Shown here in pieces: positions 12,701 to 23,390 of a stretch of 64,000 nt of DNA. Below the pieces are notes generated by a model. That model searched no databases, was not told where the DNA came from, and saw nothing but the letters and a program-made list of their open reading frames with translations. Every line of letters begins with the position of its first letter. Position 1 is the first letter of the stretch. The translations under genes and the position numbers were made by a program. Source of the DNA: Primula veris (lineage: Eukaryota; Streptophyta; Magnoliopsida; Ericales; Primulaceae). The stretch is taken from positions 31,132,402 to 31,196,401 of the forward strand of contig OY821750.1 in the NCBI GenBank assembly GCA_963682055.1, read 5' to 3'.

Positions 12701-15700
12701 AATAACGCTATGCTTTTTACTAATAAACAATTATCAAAGAAACGAGTAAAAAACTGATACCAACCTGCAGAGGCAATGAGGCTGCTGACATATCCCAAAC
12801 CTTGAAATTCCTCATTGCAAGCCTCTCTCGGCTACCAAGATCCCATACCATGATATCTCCATTGTTTGTGCCAACTACTGTTATAATCGCAAAATGAAAA
12901 TAAACATGAAAAACAAAATACTAGATGAAAATAGAAAAGAGGATTCTCGATGTTTTATACACCAACAAATCCACGTTTTTAGACTTTATACGCACCGACC
13001 TACCATGTAATTTTAAAAATGTAATCTGACGTATAGGTATACTTTCTATTTCTTTTGTACACTTGCGTTAAATCTAATTGTAAAATGATCAAACTTATAG
13101 GCTAGTGTTAAAAAAGTGATAGTAAACCTACAAGGTTAATATACAAAAGTGATAATAAAACTATAAGAGACATCACCTTTATACAGTTAAATTTACGAAA
13201 GTGTGCAAAAGTAATAATAACCTAATAAGTTAACTCAGTAATTATAAAAAAATGGTAGGATGATGTATAAATTTGAAAACGTGTATAAGTTGGTGTTTAA
13301 ACAGTATATAAACTTATTAGAGAACTAATAGGTGGGAAATAGAGACGGTGAGAGAGTATACCAAGTAAGAGAGTGAGATGATTTGGATGGAAATCCATAC
13401 TCTTCACAGCTGAACCTTGATTTAAAGTCATAACAACATTTTTGGGCAAATCATCAGAAGAGAGTGAACTCTGTCCATGGGACTGAGTTGTGTATCCAAC
13501 AGGTAGGATATTGACAGGAATATTATTGGTCTGTTATTGGGACAAGGAAAAGAAAAATAATTATTAAATCTAAAGATTAGGATGAACTGAACTAAATAGT
13601 AGCAAAAGATTTTCATCAAAGTAAAGGCTTATCAAAAAACAGTAGTTGACGATAAAGATGGCCTTAAAGATGCTTTACCGTAAAACTGCTGGCGCAAAAA
13701 AAAATGTGACTCATGCAGAACATTTATCATAGAGTTGATGTCAATGGGAATATATTTATCATAGAGTTACCGACTAAATCTTGGCACTAATTTGATAATT
13801 CAAAATGCCGCAAATAACTCATTAATCTGATAATAGTCCCTTCACTCTCTTTCACAAATTAAAAAAAGGATATGCCAAGAAAGAGAACACCGTGAAAGCA
13901 TGATGTCTAGGAGTTTCAAAAACAATGCAAATATTGACACGCAAGGGAAATGGTAACACAAATATAGAAAGATAATACGTGATAATTGTACTGAATCTCG
14001 TCAACAAAACAATTCATTAAGATTAATGTAGAAACCGTAAGCACATACTTCCTCTGGCATTCCGAAAGGCCTGTTTCTCTTCATCACATGGTCAGAATCA
14101 GCTGTTTGATAGTCCACAGTAGAATTATTAGGAGGAGACCTTGGGCGCTTTAGCATCCCTGTTACAAGCAAGTATAGATTGTAAACCACTCGAATTGAAC
14201 TATGGATAAGAGAAAATAGTATGTTTGTATAAGATCCAAAGGTGGTTTGTTGGTTTGAGTTTTGCGAGGTTAAATAAAATAAAAAGGTCAAGGACTTGTC
14301 CGAAGCTTCAAGCATGTTCCTAAACTTAATTTGAGCCAGCTCAGATGAATAATTTCTGGAAGGAGTTTCTCTTATAATAAATATTGTTATTAACCGTGTG
14401 CTCCCAAACATTAGAAAAATTAGAAGCCTGTCGAAATAATCAGATAAATTATCCTCTTCACTACATTTCTACTCGTATTAACAAAAGATGTTTTTTATAT
14501 ACAGTCATATAGTATATATAATAATACAATTTAATGATATGTGTTTGCGCTAACTCCTAGCTTAATAATTCAAGCTTTTGTGACACAAAATTAAGCTTAA
14601 ATTCAATCCAGCGGTCATGCCATAAATCATGGCTTGCTGGGAACTAGTTCAAGATTATAACAAGAGGAGTTAATCACAGAAAGTTATTAAATCTTTTTAC
14701 ATTTACAAAATGTTGTCAAATACGTAAGTAATATAACGTAATTTGTACAATGAACAACTATTACGCAACTAAAAAAGGATATGACAGAAATTTTAAGTAC
14801 CAGAATTATTAGGTGGGGTAAAACCAATAGCAATAGGTCCAGCCGAAGCAACACCATGAGGAACTTGAGCTGGATTAGCCATCCATCCAGCCAGAGGGTT
14901 TGGCAGATTGGCTGGTGCTGGTTGGAACGGCTAAAAGTAAAAGAGAATAAAAATAATATTAAATCAACAGCCGACCAAAACCACCAGAACAGAAAAACAT
15001 ATAATAGCTGATGAAATTGAAATTTTCCTAAGTTCTCTTACACTCAATTAGTACACAATCCCACTTTTGTACTCCAGGCTACATGAAAATCAATTTAGTG
15101 TGTCAGGAAAAGGATTGCTAACAATTTAGTACTCTATGTTCGATTTTGCACCACTAATTTTACACAATTTTTCAATTTAATATTTTAGACTACTGTTAAT
15201 TTTCAAAAAATTGACATAAACAACCCTGAGTTTTTGTAGTCCAATGTTCAAAACTAAAAATTCAAATAAAGTGTGGGTACAAAGTACAAACTTGACGGCA
15301 GTGTACTAAATTGACAAAAAATAGTTGATCAGTACACTTAATATACAAATTTCGAGTTGGCCAAGTACGTAATAGTTGAGTACACTAAATCTTAATAAAC
15401 CTATTAAAAATGCGCGCTTTTGTATTCTACTTACTCCATGAGCACCAAGAGGTGGGAACCCTGGTCCTTTGGGAAGGCCACCAAGCAGGGTACTTGTCAC
15501 AGGGGAAGGGGCACGAGCGCCATTTGGCTGCGCTTGGTTACAAGTATGGTCTATGAAAAGGGTTTTAATATCGGGATTTGGTTTTGGGTTCTTGCATAGC
15601 TGGTGCTGCCAGTTCAAGCTGCTCAAAAAGAAAAAGAAAACAGATAAAATACGAAGGATGAAGAAACATAGTTATGTTCAGCAACAAATCAGAAAAATGT

Positions 15701-18035
15701 AAAACTTAGTCTCAAAGTTTCGTTATTAGTTTGTATCATGCTTCGCAATGGGCCTTACCGTTTAAGGGCTTGTTTGGTTGCAACAAATAAGGTAGATTAT
15801 GTAGGCTTAGAGAAAAAACTTAGGTTCATTCAGCTTAAAGCTTTTAGTCCAGGTTTTTTTTTTTTTGGGGGGGGGGCTACTTTACACGCTAATCAGAATT
15901 AAGATATAGAATAAGAGTGATTCTTAGAGTTCGGTACTAGTACTTCATTTCGTCTTTTGGGACAAGTATCACCATTCCATTAAGGTTAATTATTATATCA
16001 TAGGCTACCAGACCATCAACTGTCAACTTTCTACACCAATCTATAAAAGGGTAACAATTAGTCTCCTAAACTGACATTTTCCTCTTTCATACACTACATA
16101 GAAAAAGACAGATGTTCTGTGGACTGAAAAAGGAATTTTGTGATAGAATAGTGAACAAAATCGTAAAAGAATGATATAAAAGTGTAAAGAAATCTCAGCA
16201 TTTAGTTTCTTTTGCTAATAAGTATCACAACCAATTGATGTTTTTTCAATCTGGAAACAATAAGTGTATTGAATTGTGAAGATGTGCAACATTACTGTAC
16301 TAATCACAAATATTTGTAGGTCGGTGTACAAGATCAAATCAGATGATAATTTAAATCAAAAAAAATTGTAATTAACCCTTCCATTTAATGGCTCTCAGGT
16401 TCAAAAGATAATATCAAAAATACTAGATTGGTAATGTATAAAATGTCACAATCTGCAGAGTATTATGAAAAGTCTAAACCAATATAGTGCTAGATAATTT
16501 TACTAGTAAATACCTTTGGTTAATTAGAGTTCTCAGCCTGGATTGCTTGAGAGAGGGAAAGTTTAGCTTCTCACGAAACAAAGGGTTTGCTTCAATCAGC
16601 TTCTTTAATTCAATAAGCATAATACCCCTCGCAGATTTGGTATCACCATATTTTGACAACTGCTCATTATCCCTGCATTTCAAATTTATTAGAAATTGCG
16701 AAAATAACAAAAAAAATGAGTCAAAAAGCATCATTATATGCACTATTTGTGTACCTAAAGTTCTCCAAAGTCAGAAGCTGTGTTATTTCCTTGAAGAGAT
16801 CCTCGTTAAAAGTAGAAAAAACTTTCAAATCCCTAGCTAAAATCTCAACCGCTTTAGCAAGATCCTTTCTGCAATTTAAAAGAGAATTATAAATTCAAAG
16901 GTGACTTGGTATGGTCCTCGAAGATAACGTTTAAATTAGCTCATTAATTCAGTTACGTACTTATCTAGAGCTTCGAGGTATTTTTGTTTTCGGATCTCAA
17001 AGAAGATCTTCATTGAGTATCTATTATCTTCCACTTTAGTAAACCCGGATAAGTACTTATCAACCTCCTCCCATTCGCCATTCATTATCATTTCTTCGAA
17101 ATGCCTCGTGTTGAAGAAAAACCCCGACTCTTGCTCCAGTCTTTTCCATTTAATGTCGGGAAGATAAACAGATTAGATCAATGACTCAAGTTTCCATACA
17201 ACAACATTTATATCGATATAAAAACATTAACATTAGTGATATTTTCGATAAATGAAGGTCACTGGGGATGTTAGCAATTTATCAACACACTTAAGTCAGA
17301 CCAGAAAAAAATGTCCACATAAATCCGTATTTAGTGTGTCATAAAATAATTCTTCTTATAGAATAAATGGATATCAAATGCTATGACCAAAAGGAATAAC
17401 CATCTTGCCCCCTAATGAGCTAGTACATGATTGTTTTCATTCTTGGCCCCTGTAAATCCGACATCAGATTCAAAAAAATCAGATCAAATTATATTCATTA
17501 TTAGTGCAATGGTTTTCCTCCTGGCATAGCTTGATCGGCTGCAGCTTTCAAGAAAATATAGCCAACATCAAGAAACCTCAAAGCCAGGTTCATTCAACCC
17601 AAGCATTTAACGTTTCAAGATATAAAAGCAAACAAACTCTATCTTTAAGCACAACAACCAAAACAAAACAACTTAACAAGAAAAAAAAAATTGTGCATAA
17701 ATTGCAACCAAACAAGCCCTTACTCCATACCCACTAACCGACTCCAATCCCCCATTAAAAAACATCAATCAAACAATAGGAACATAAATACCCCAAAAAA
17801 CTACCAGAAAAAAGGTAGACTTTAAACATTAGGAACATATATAGGCCCCAAATAATTACCATAAAAAGGTACTTTAAATATTAGGAACATAAATAGGCCC
17901 TAAAAACCTACCCAAAAAAAGTCTACTTTAACGAGACAATAAATATGTATCTCACCTGTGAACAGTGTCTTTGAATTTTTCTTCATCCAGAAATTGTAGA
18001 ATTAGAAAAACTAATTCTCTGCTCAAAGATGACAT
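6747..18035 (-). CDS. TPR3: TOPLESS-related corepressor, TPR3 type, complete
   Basis: Groucho/TUP1-type corepressor recruited by EAR-motif repressors (Aux/IAA, JAZ/NINJA and others) in the nucleus. Exons: 17956-18035, 16961-17140, 16755-16868, 16514-16672, 15435-15618, 14801-14930, 14049-14158, 13362-13530, 12765-12877, 12583-12652, 12411-12481, 12204-12299, 12024-12119, 11814-11941, 11484-11718, 10838-10996, 10276-10368, 9998-10144, 9118-9228, 8848-9027, 8379-8507, 8187-8282, 7889-8080, 7043-7209, 6747-6927. These give 3390 nt and 1129 aa (TPL is 1131). Order: LisH (MSSLSRELVFLILQFLDEEK), CTLH/CRA to about residue 210 with SLNWQHQLCKNP, a Pro-rich linker, then two WD40 propellers (GTNNGDIMVWDLGS, TCGDDRLIK, SASGGKISLFNMMTFK, SSGADSQLCVW). 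MLKRPRSPP, DYQTADSDHV, and AAHPSEPNQFALGLTDG near the C-terminus favour TPR3 over TPL/TPR1. The protein ends ASAS and then TAG; see findings. Confidence 0.97.
7260..7860. repeat. Dispersed TIR element copies in TPR3 intron 23
   Basis: TPR3 intron 23 (7210-7888) is filled with two or more degenerate copies of the element also seen in ARP6 and PBL introns. Hallmarks are TTTTTCAGGCGGTTTGGCC near 7360, AAAGCTGCAGCTAAACAAG near 7460, TAAAAGCTGCTACCAAACAAGG near 7655 and CGGTTGCAGCTTTTAAGC near 7740. The inverted terminal motif, TTGGTTGCAGCTTTT against AAAAGCTGCAACCAA, suggests a TIR-type non-autonomous transposon. Exact ends are not resolved. Confidence 0.55.
12880..13361. repeat. Diverged short-repeat blocks in TPR3 intron 8
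   Basis: TPR3 intron 8 (12878-13361) contains repeated, diverged sentences built around TTTGTACACTTGCG, AAAAGTGATAATAA and TGTATAAATTTGAAAACG. Similar wording (TTTTGTACAC, ACCAAC, CATCTGA) occurs in intron 15 (about 11080-11340) and intron 5 (about 15020-15410). They may be remnants of one old element family. No coding potential was seen. Confidence 0.35.
15765..15870. repeat. Fragment of dispersed element in TPR3 intron 4
   Basis: The fragment opens with GGGCTTGTTTGGTTGCAAC and runs to CAGCTTAAAGCTTTTAGTCCAGG, matching the terminal half of the dispersed element family. It is followed by a T-run and a G-run (about 15857-15878). The rest of intron 4 (15619-16513) has no recognised feature. 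Confidence 0.4.
17500..17740. repeat. Fragment of dispersed element in TPR3 intron 1
   Basis: TPR3 intron 1 (17141-17955) contains GATCGGCTGCAGCTTTCAAG near 17533 and AAATTGCAACCAAACAAGCC near 17700 in inverted arrangement, the same terminal motifs as the family elsewhere. Immediately right of it, the short phrase TTAGGAACATA(AATAGG) recurs at about 17776, 17828 and 17880. Confidence 0.45.
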
Positions 18036-18549
18036 CTTTCTCTACAAAACCACCCAATCTGTAACAAACGAAACAAAATAGGATAAATGATCAATTTACT
18101 ACATATTTTGAGACTTAATTACCAAGAACTCATAGTTAAAATCTCTTCTAAAATTAGGTATTACTCTTAGTTGTTAACTTCGATGCCCACTGATGCTACG
18201 TACCAAATCTCAAACAAAAACCACAAATTAGGGTTTTTGATTATTAAGTCCGAAAGTATATATTAAACAATAATTTTCCCAACAAAATATCTCCATAAAT
18301 CCTTCTGGGAAGGTAAACTTAAGCAAAAATAAGACCAAAATAAGCCCTTACAGATCAAATAATAACAAACTCTAAATATATATACATGCATATAATGGGT
18401 ACATATACATACATATACATCTACATATTTAAGCAAAAACCCATCTAATAACAAAAAAAATCCAAAAACCCCAAACTAACTAAAGATCAAATGCATAAAT
18501 CTACATATACATGCATATTTTTTTATTTTTAGTTTCAACTTTCAACAAT

Positions 18550-18587
<38 letters not shown>

Positions 18588-19105
18588 ACTACATATTTAA
18601 GCAAAAACACATCTATAAAAAATTCTAAAAACCCAAACTAACTAAAGATCAAATGGGTATATCTACAATCTACATATATATCTACAAATTTTAGCAAAAA
18701 CCCATCTAATAACAACAAATTCTAAAAACCCAAACTAACTAAAGATCAAATGAATATATCTTCATACACACACACATATACATACATATAATGGGTACAT
18801 CTACATATTTAAGCAAAAACCCATCTAACAACAACAAATTTTAAAAAACCCCAAACTAACTCAAAGATCAAAAAAAATTTAAAAACCCATCTACATATAT
18901 ATACATACATACAAATACATACATAATAATTGGTATATCTACATATAAACATGCATACACATCTACATATTTAAGAAAAAAACCCATCTACTAACAACAA
19001 ATTTTAAAAAACCCCAAACTAACTCAAAGATCAAAATTTTAAAAAACCCATATACATATTTATACAATATAAGTATATCTATAAAAATAAAAAATAAAAA
19101 TTGAA
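18036..19105 (-). other. TPR3: Probable 5'UTR intron of TPR3
   Basis: Upstream of the ATG the sense strand reads TTTGTTACAG|ATTGGG, a good 3' splice site ending at about 18060. Some 1.05 kb further upstream is CAATCAAG|GTTCAA near 19105, a possible donor. TPL-family genes in other plants commonly have a 5'UTR intron, so a non-coding first exon upstream of 19105 is likely. This is inference; the donor is the weaker end. Confidence 0.5.
18420..19060. repeat. Five-copy tandem repeat with ATACAT microsatellites in the TPR3 5'UTR intron
   Basis: A ~60-bp module (AAGCAAAAACCCATCTAA, then CAAATT, then CCCAAACTAACT, AAAGATCAAAT) occurs at about 18431, 18599, 18692, 18810 and 18971. The copies are separated by runs of ACATAT/ATACAT (clearest at 18548-18588). 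The copies differ by small indels, as expected from an old tandem expansion. Confidence 0.85.
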
Positions 19106-19300
19106 CCTTGATTGAATAAGGGGAAAAGATAACAGATCAGAGAAGTACCCTTTTTAGTAACTATTTTATTTCTCTCTAATTATATATATTAGATATATAG
19201 ATACATATATTTATGTATATATATAGAAAGAGATAGAGTGAGAAAACAAAGCAAGGGTTAAAAGACAAAATTAAAATTAAAAGTCTCGAGAAATGAGTAT
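19106..19300 (-). promoter_or_regulatory. TPR3: Probable TPR3 core promoter and leader
   Basis: On the minus strand a CT-rich leader (CTCACTCTATCTCTTTC) is followed by long TATATA stretches (about 19178-19225), then ATCTGTTATCTTTTCCCC just upstream of the suspected 5'UTR donor. This is a typical plant core-promoter layout, but no transcription start can be fixed from sequence alone. Confidence 0.35.
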
Positions 19301-19499
19301 TTATGCGGCATTGAAAAATGGGGCTTGTAATAACCTATATGTCTTATCTTGTATAAGTAAGTTGACTTATCAGTTAGATGTGATAAGTAGTTGTGCTTAT
19401 ATAAGTTTTTGTAATAACGTGTGTTTGTTAATGTACTTTTAATTAGGCTGGTTTTGCGGGGCTTACGAAGAGTTTTTTTTTTTTTAAGTTGTGGTCACA

Positions 19500-20313
19500 C
19501 ACATGTGGTGGTTGATGTGCATTTCACTTTCAATTTTGAAATTTTAGGAAAAGAAAAATGCATTACCTAAATAAATTAAGTAATTACGATGCAGATTTAG
19601 AAACGGGTTGATAGGAGCTGTAGCAGTACTACACCTTCTGATTTTGAAAAAAAAAAAAACACCGCCGCTACATAATGTTTGGCATACTTAGGGACGGAAA
19701 CATGTGCACCATTCGTTTTTAATTGTGAAATTTAATGTTTTGTAGTACATATTTTGGAATGGGTTGACATGAGCTACAGCACTAATAAATCTTCTCAATT
19801 TGGAAAAAAAAAGCTCTCGATGCTATATAATTACGTTTAAATTTTCACAAATGTATGTTCAGCACACCTAGGGGTGGAACCATGTGTACCATTCATTTTA
19901 ATGTTTTGTGAAATTTAATGTTTTGTAGTGCTAATTGTATTACCTAAACAAATTAAGTAAGTATGGAATGAGGTATAGGAATGGACTAATAACAGTAATA
20001 CATCTTCTGATTTTGAAAAAAAAAACTTTTATACGGTATATAATTACGTTTAAATTCTTACAAATTGATGTTTAGCACATTTAGGGACGGAGCAATGTGC
20101 ATCATTGGTTTTAATTGTGAAATTTAATGTTTTGTACTACTAATTGCATTACATAGACAGATTAAGTAATTATGGCATAAGTCTCGGAATGGGTTGGCAG
20201 GAGTTACAGCTGTAATATGCACCTTCTTATTTAAAAGAAGAAAAATCTATCGACGTTATATAATTACGTTTAAATTCTTAAAAATGGATGTTTAACACAC
20301 CTGGCGGAGCCAG
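19500..20313. repeat. Four-copy ~200-bp tandem array
   Basis: Four diverged units start near 19565, 19748, 19932 and 20140. Each has, in order: ATTACCTAAA(T/C)AAATTAAGTA, a GGGTTGA-type block, CTTCTGATTTTGAAAAAAAA, TATATAATTACGTTTAAATT, a TTTAGCACACCTAGGG block, and GTGAAATTTAATGTTTTGTA. The last unit breaks off into unrelated sequence at about 20313. No ORF of note. It lies upstream of TPR3. Confidence 0.85.
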
Positions 20314-21619
20314 AATTGCTATTATGAGTTGCAAAATATTCAATTTTATTTGTTGGGGTTGCAAAACATAATATTCTTGAAATATTTTAAAAGACCTCTG
20401 TAAAAAAAATTAACATTTTGGTAAATTGTGGGAATGTTGTTGTAACTCATTGTCCTACTAAAGCTTTTTTGCACCTGAAGTAAAATTATATTTGAAATTT
20501 AACACCGATAATATTATTGAATTATGGTTCCGCCAACTATACATGACAAGGTTGATTTTAGATCTATCCTTTTTATGTGTGTTTTTTTTTTGTTTTTTTT
20601 GTGAGGGTGAGGTTTGATTGAGGTTGGTGTGGATCACTCGATTTTTGAACAATAGAGATTATATGTTGAGTTTTACGTTGATCGACATGTACATAAAAAA
20701 GACATGACACTGTTAATATTGTATTGCATATTGGTTTCAAACCATGTTATCATGTATGTTTAAAACAATTAATTACAATTTGCACGTTGTAAAATATTTT
20801 AACAGGACTTTCAAAATTCAAAAATAGTAATTACTAGCTAAATCAGTAAATGAAATTAATTAAGTTGTGCACTGCCAACAGCTACCATATCTGCAAAATT
20901 TAATAGTATATATAATAATCGAGTAAATTAATTAAATGAAGTTGGTGGGAGAGAGTAATTAAAATATAAAGGAAAATATATTGTTCGAGGCTTTGGGTAC
21001 AACTTGTAAAACTTGTTTATACGTTACAAAATGAGTGTGTGAAACTATGAATTGGGGGTTTTGAAAATTTATCCATTTGTCAATCAAATTATTAATTAAA
21101 TTGTTAACAAAATTTAGTGTATGCTTTAATTGCTTGATTTGATTCAATCCTCGTTTTTTATTTCTATATCAGTTCAGATGATTTATTTGACATATATCCC
21201 ATGCATGCAATTAATGGAACATACTTGAATTAATTAGATTTTGTTTCCAAAATGATATTCATTTATGATTTATCTTACCTTTCTCATAGCAATTAGCAAA
21301 TATCAAAAGAATACTTAAAAAGTAGTAGTATTTAAGAAAAAAACCCCACTAAAGTCTACTCTTTTATCTATGGCATACCAAAATTTTAAAATAATTTAAG
21401 GATCAATGTTAGTGTCACTAACTCAGATGAAAACAGAGATTATGTCGATTTAAAAATATTAAGGAAAATTTTCCTGACTATGACCCACTCCAAAAAAATC
21501 CTTTTTTTTTTTGTTCTTACAAAAGAATTTCATAGCCGAATTATTTGGCACCAACCAAATTTTCTATTAATTAGGTTGATAGTATTACGAAGAGCTTAGC
21601 TTATAAAGATTATTGGTCA
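20314..21619. other. Gene-free AT-rich stretch
   Basis: Intergenic sequence with no credible coding frame, RNA gene or clear mobile element. The ORFs present are short, AT-driven and resemble no known protein. Confidence 0.6.
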
Positions 21620-21813
21620 CACTAAAAAAAAAATACTCAAATAGTGACGGAATTAGTGACGGTATTTTTTGTTACGAGCTTATTAGCGATGATTTTTGTG
21701 ACGGGTTTGTGACAGTTTAGTCAATTTGTAACAGATTTATGACAACTTTTTAAATTAGTAACAGGCTTGTGACAGCTTTTGACTCTCAATAAATCAAATA
21801 TTATTTTATAGTG
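21620..21813 (+). mobile_element. CACTA-type MITE, copy A
   Basis: A 194-bp element starting CACTAAAAAA and ending TTTTATAGTG, flanked on both sides by the 3-bp target duplication TCA. The interior has repeated GTGACGG / TTTGTGACAG / GTAACAG motifs. Short CACTA-like inverted termini plus 3-bp target duplications fit non-autonomous CACTA (EnSpm) elements. Copies B and C lie elsewhere in the window. Confidence 0.85.
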
Positions 21814-22849
21814 TCAATTAGTACTCCTTCCGTTCTAAATATATTATCCCTCTTCTAAATTATAATTTTTCCATAGACATGCAATTATTAATGAAAAGCA
21901 TTCCAACGATAATCTCACCACATACTTTTCGTTTTTAATACCCTAGATTCAACATATTCTAGCTCTACTTTAAACATTTTCTCATCATGATATAATGTAT
22001 ACCTCATCCTGTCCGAATTTGTTTGTTCTTTTTTTCATTTTAAGAAGTTTATAATAAATAAATTGGACTTATGTTTAACAAGGAAACGGATGAGTAATTA
22101 ATATTTACTCCAAAATACTAACATATTAGTTGCTTAAAAATATCGCCATTAACAATTTGTTTTTGAATATTGTACTCTACGAAATCACGTGTAATTTTGA
22201 TCGGCTTATAATATGTATCAAAATTGTCGAAATGACAAATTTCAAAAGTAAATCATATAATTTAATGTTTAAACTATATGATTAATTTTTAAAAAATTTA
22301 TTCCGATAATTTTAATACAACTTATTTACCGGTTAAAGTTATACGTAGTTTCGTAATGAATTATCGTAGTAATAAATTTCTGTGCCTGGATTGCGACAAG
22401 CATTATAGATGAGCCAACCAATTTGTCTTTTAAGTTCTACCCCACTAGTCTTTTTCCATAATTTTCTTGTGGCAGCACTTAATAAAAGTGAACTTAAAAG
22501 ACAGAAAGAAAACCTTAGTGCACTAGAAGACATACTTTAAGATAATTAATTAAGACTAAGTTGATATTTATTTTATCAAAGGAACATTTATTTATATACT
22601 TTTGGGAAATTAAAAGAACAAAAAGTTGCTTCACTCATGAAACTCCTAATCTCCTCAAATGAAATTTTTTGCCTTGTAATTTTGTTCCAGTCACCCAGTT
22701 ATGAAATGCCTAAATTAATCAGCCTCCAATATACTCCAAACAAAGTTGTAACCACGTAGTTTAGAAAGTTATACCATATGTGATAAAACAATAATTTTGA
22801 TCGGTTTGCGTTATGCTTTTCAACAATATAAATATAAATTAGAGAGTAT
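21814..22849. other. Gene-free stretch
   Basis: AT-rich, non-coding. GTTCTAAATATATTATCCC-type wording near 21832 looks like a decayed transposon end, but no partner end was found. Confidence 0.5.
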
Positions 22850-23390
22850 ATATTGGACACGTTGTTATTTTTTCTTATTGATCGGTAATTGTGTTTGCTC
22901 GGGTTACAATTTATTATTACACTTATGCTCGGTCTAATAGTTTAATCTTAATCTTAATCTTGAACGACGCCTTGATGCTCGGTCTTTAACTTCTCTCGGT
23001 TTGTTTTCTAATGAGATACGCTCTGAAAAATATATTTCTTATATATTCTTTTCTCTGTGATTTTTCAGGTCTCTTTTCCAGTGAAGGTACTTGACTATTT
23101 ATAGGCATTTATGCTTCATAGTATGTTGACAAGTGTCTCCATTTTATGCGTCATCTAGTGGTCTTTTCCAATGTGTATCTTTATTAATTGGGCTAAAATA
23201 TTTATTGGATAATTACCCTTATCCTTAAGTGGGAAAAATACGGTTATACCCCAGGTCTTATGGTAAATGAGTTGGATACCCATTAACGATGCGTGGGTCG
23301 GTTCGTACCCGAATAGGTATATCCGAGTCTGGTTTTTATGTTCTATCAAGTTGCACCAATCTATTGTATTCAAAAGATTATCAATGAAAT
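22850..23390 (-). mobile_element. Possible solo LTR remnant
   Basis: Less AT-rich than its surroundings. On the minus strand it has LTR-like order: a CGGATATACC/CGGGTACGAACC block, then CCTATAAATAG (a TATA box), then a ~200-bp leader-like tail with AAGATTAAGATTAAGATTAA. No polyprotein lies beside it and the TG...CA ends with target duplication could not be fixed. Could also be an unrelated promoter-like remnant. Confidence 0.35.

Noticed and set aside
15469..15702. 77-codon plus-strand ORF
   Set aside because: Antisense shadow of TPR3 exon 5 (SLNWQHQLCKNP frame is the real one).
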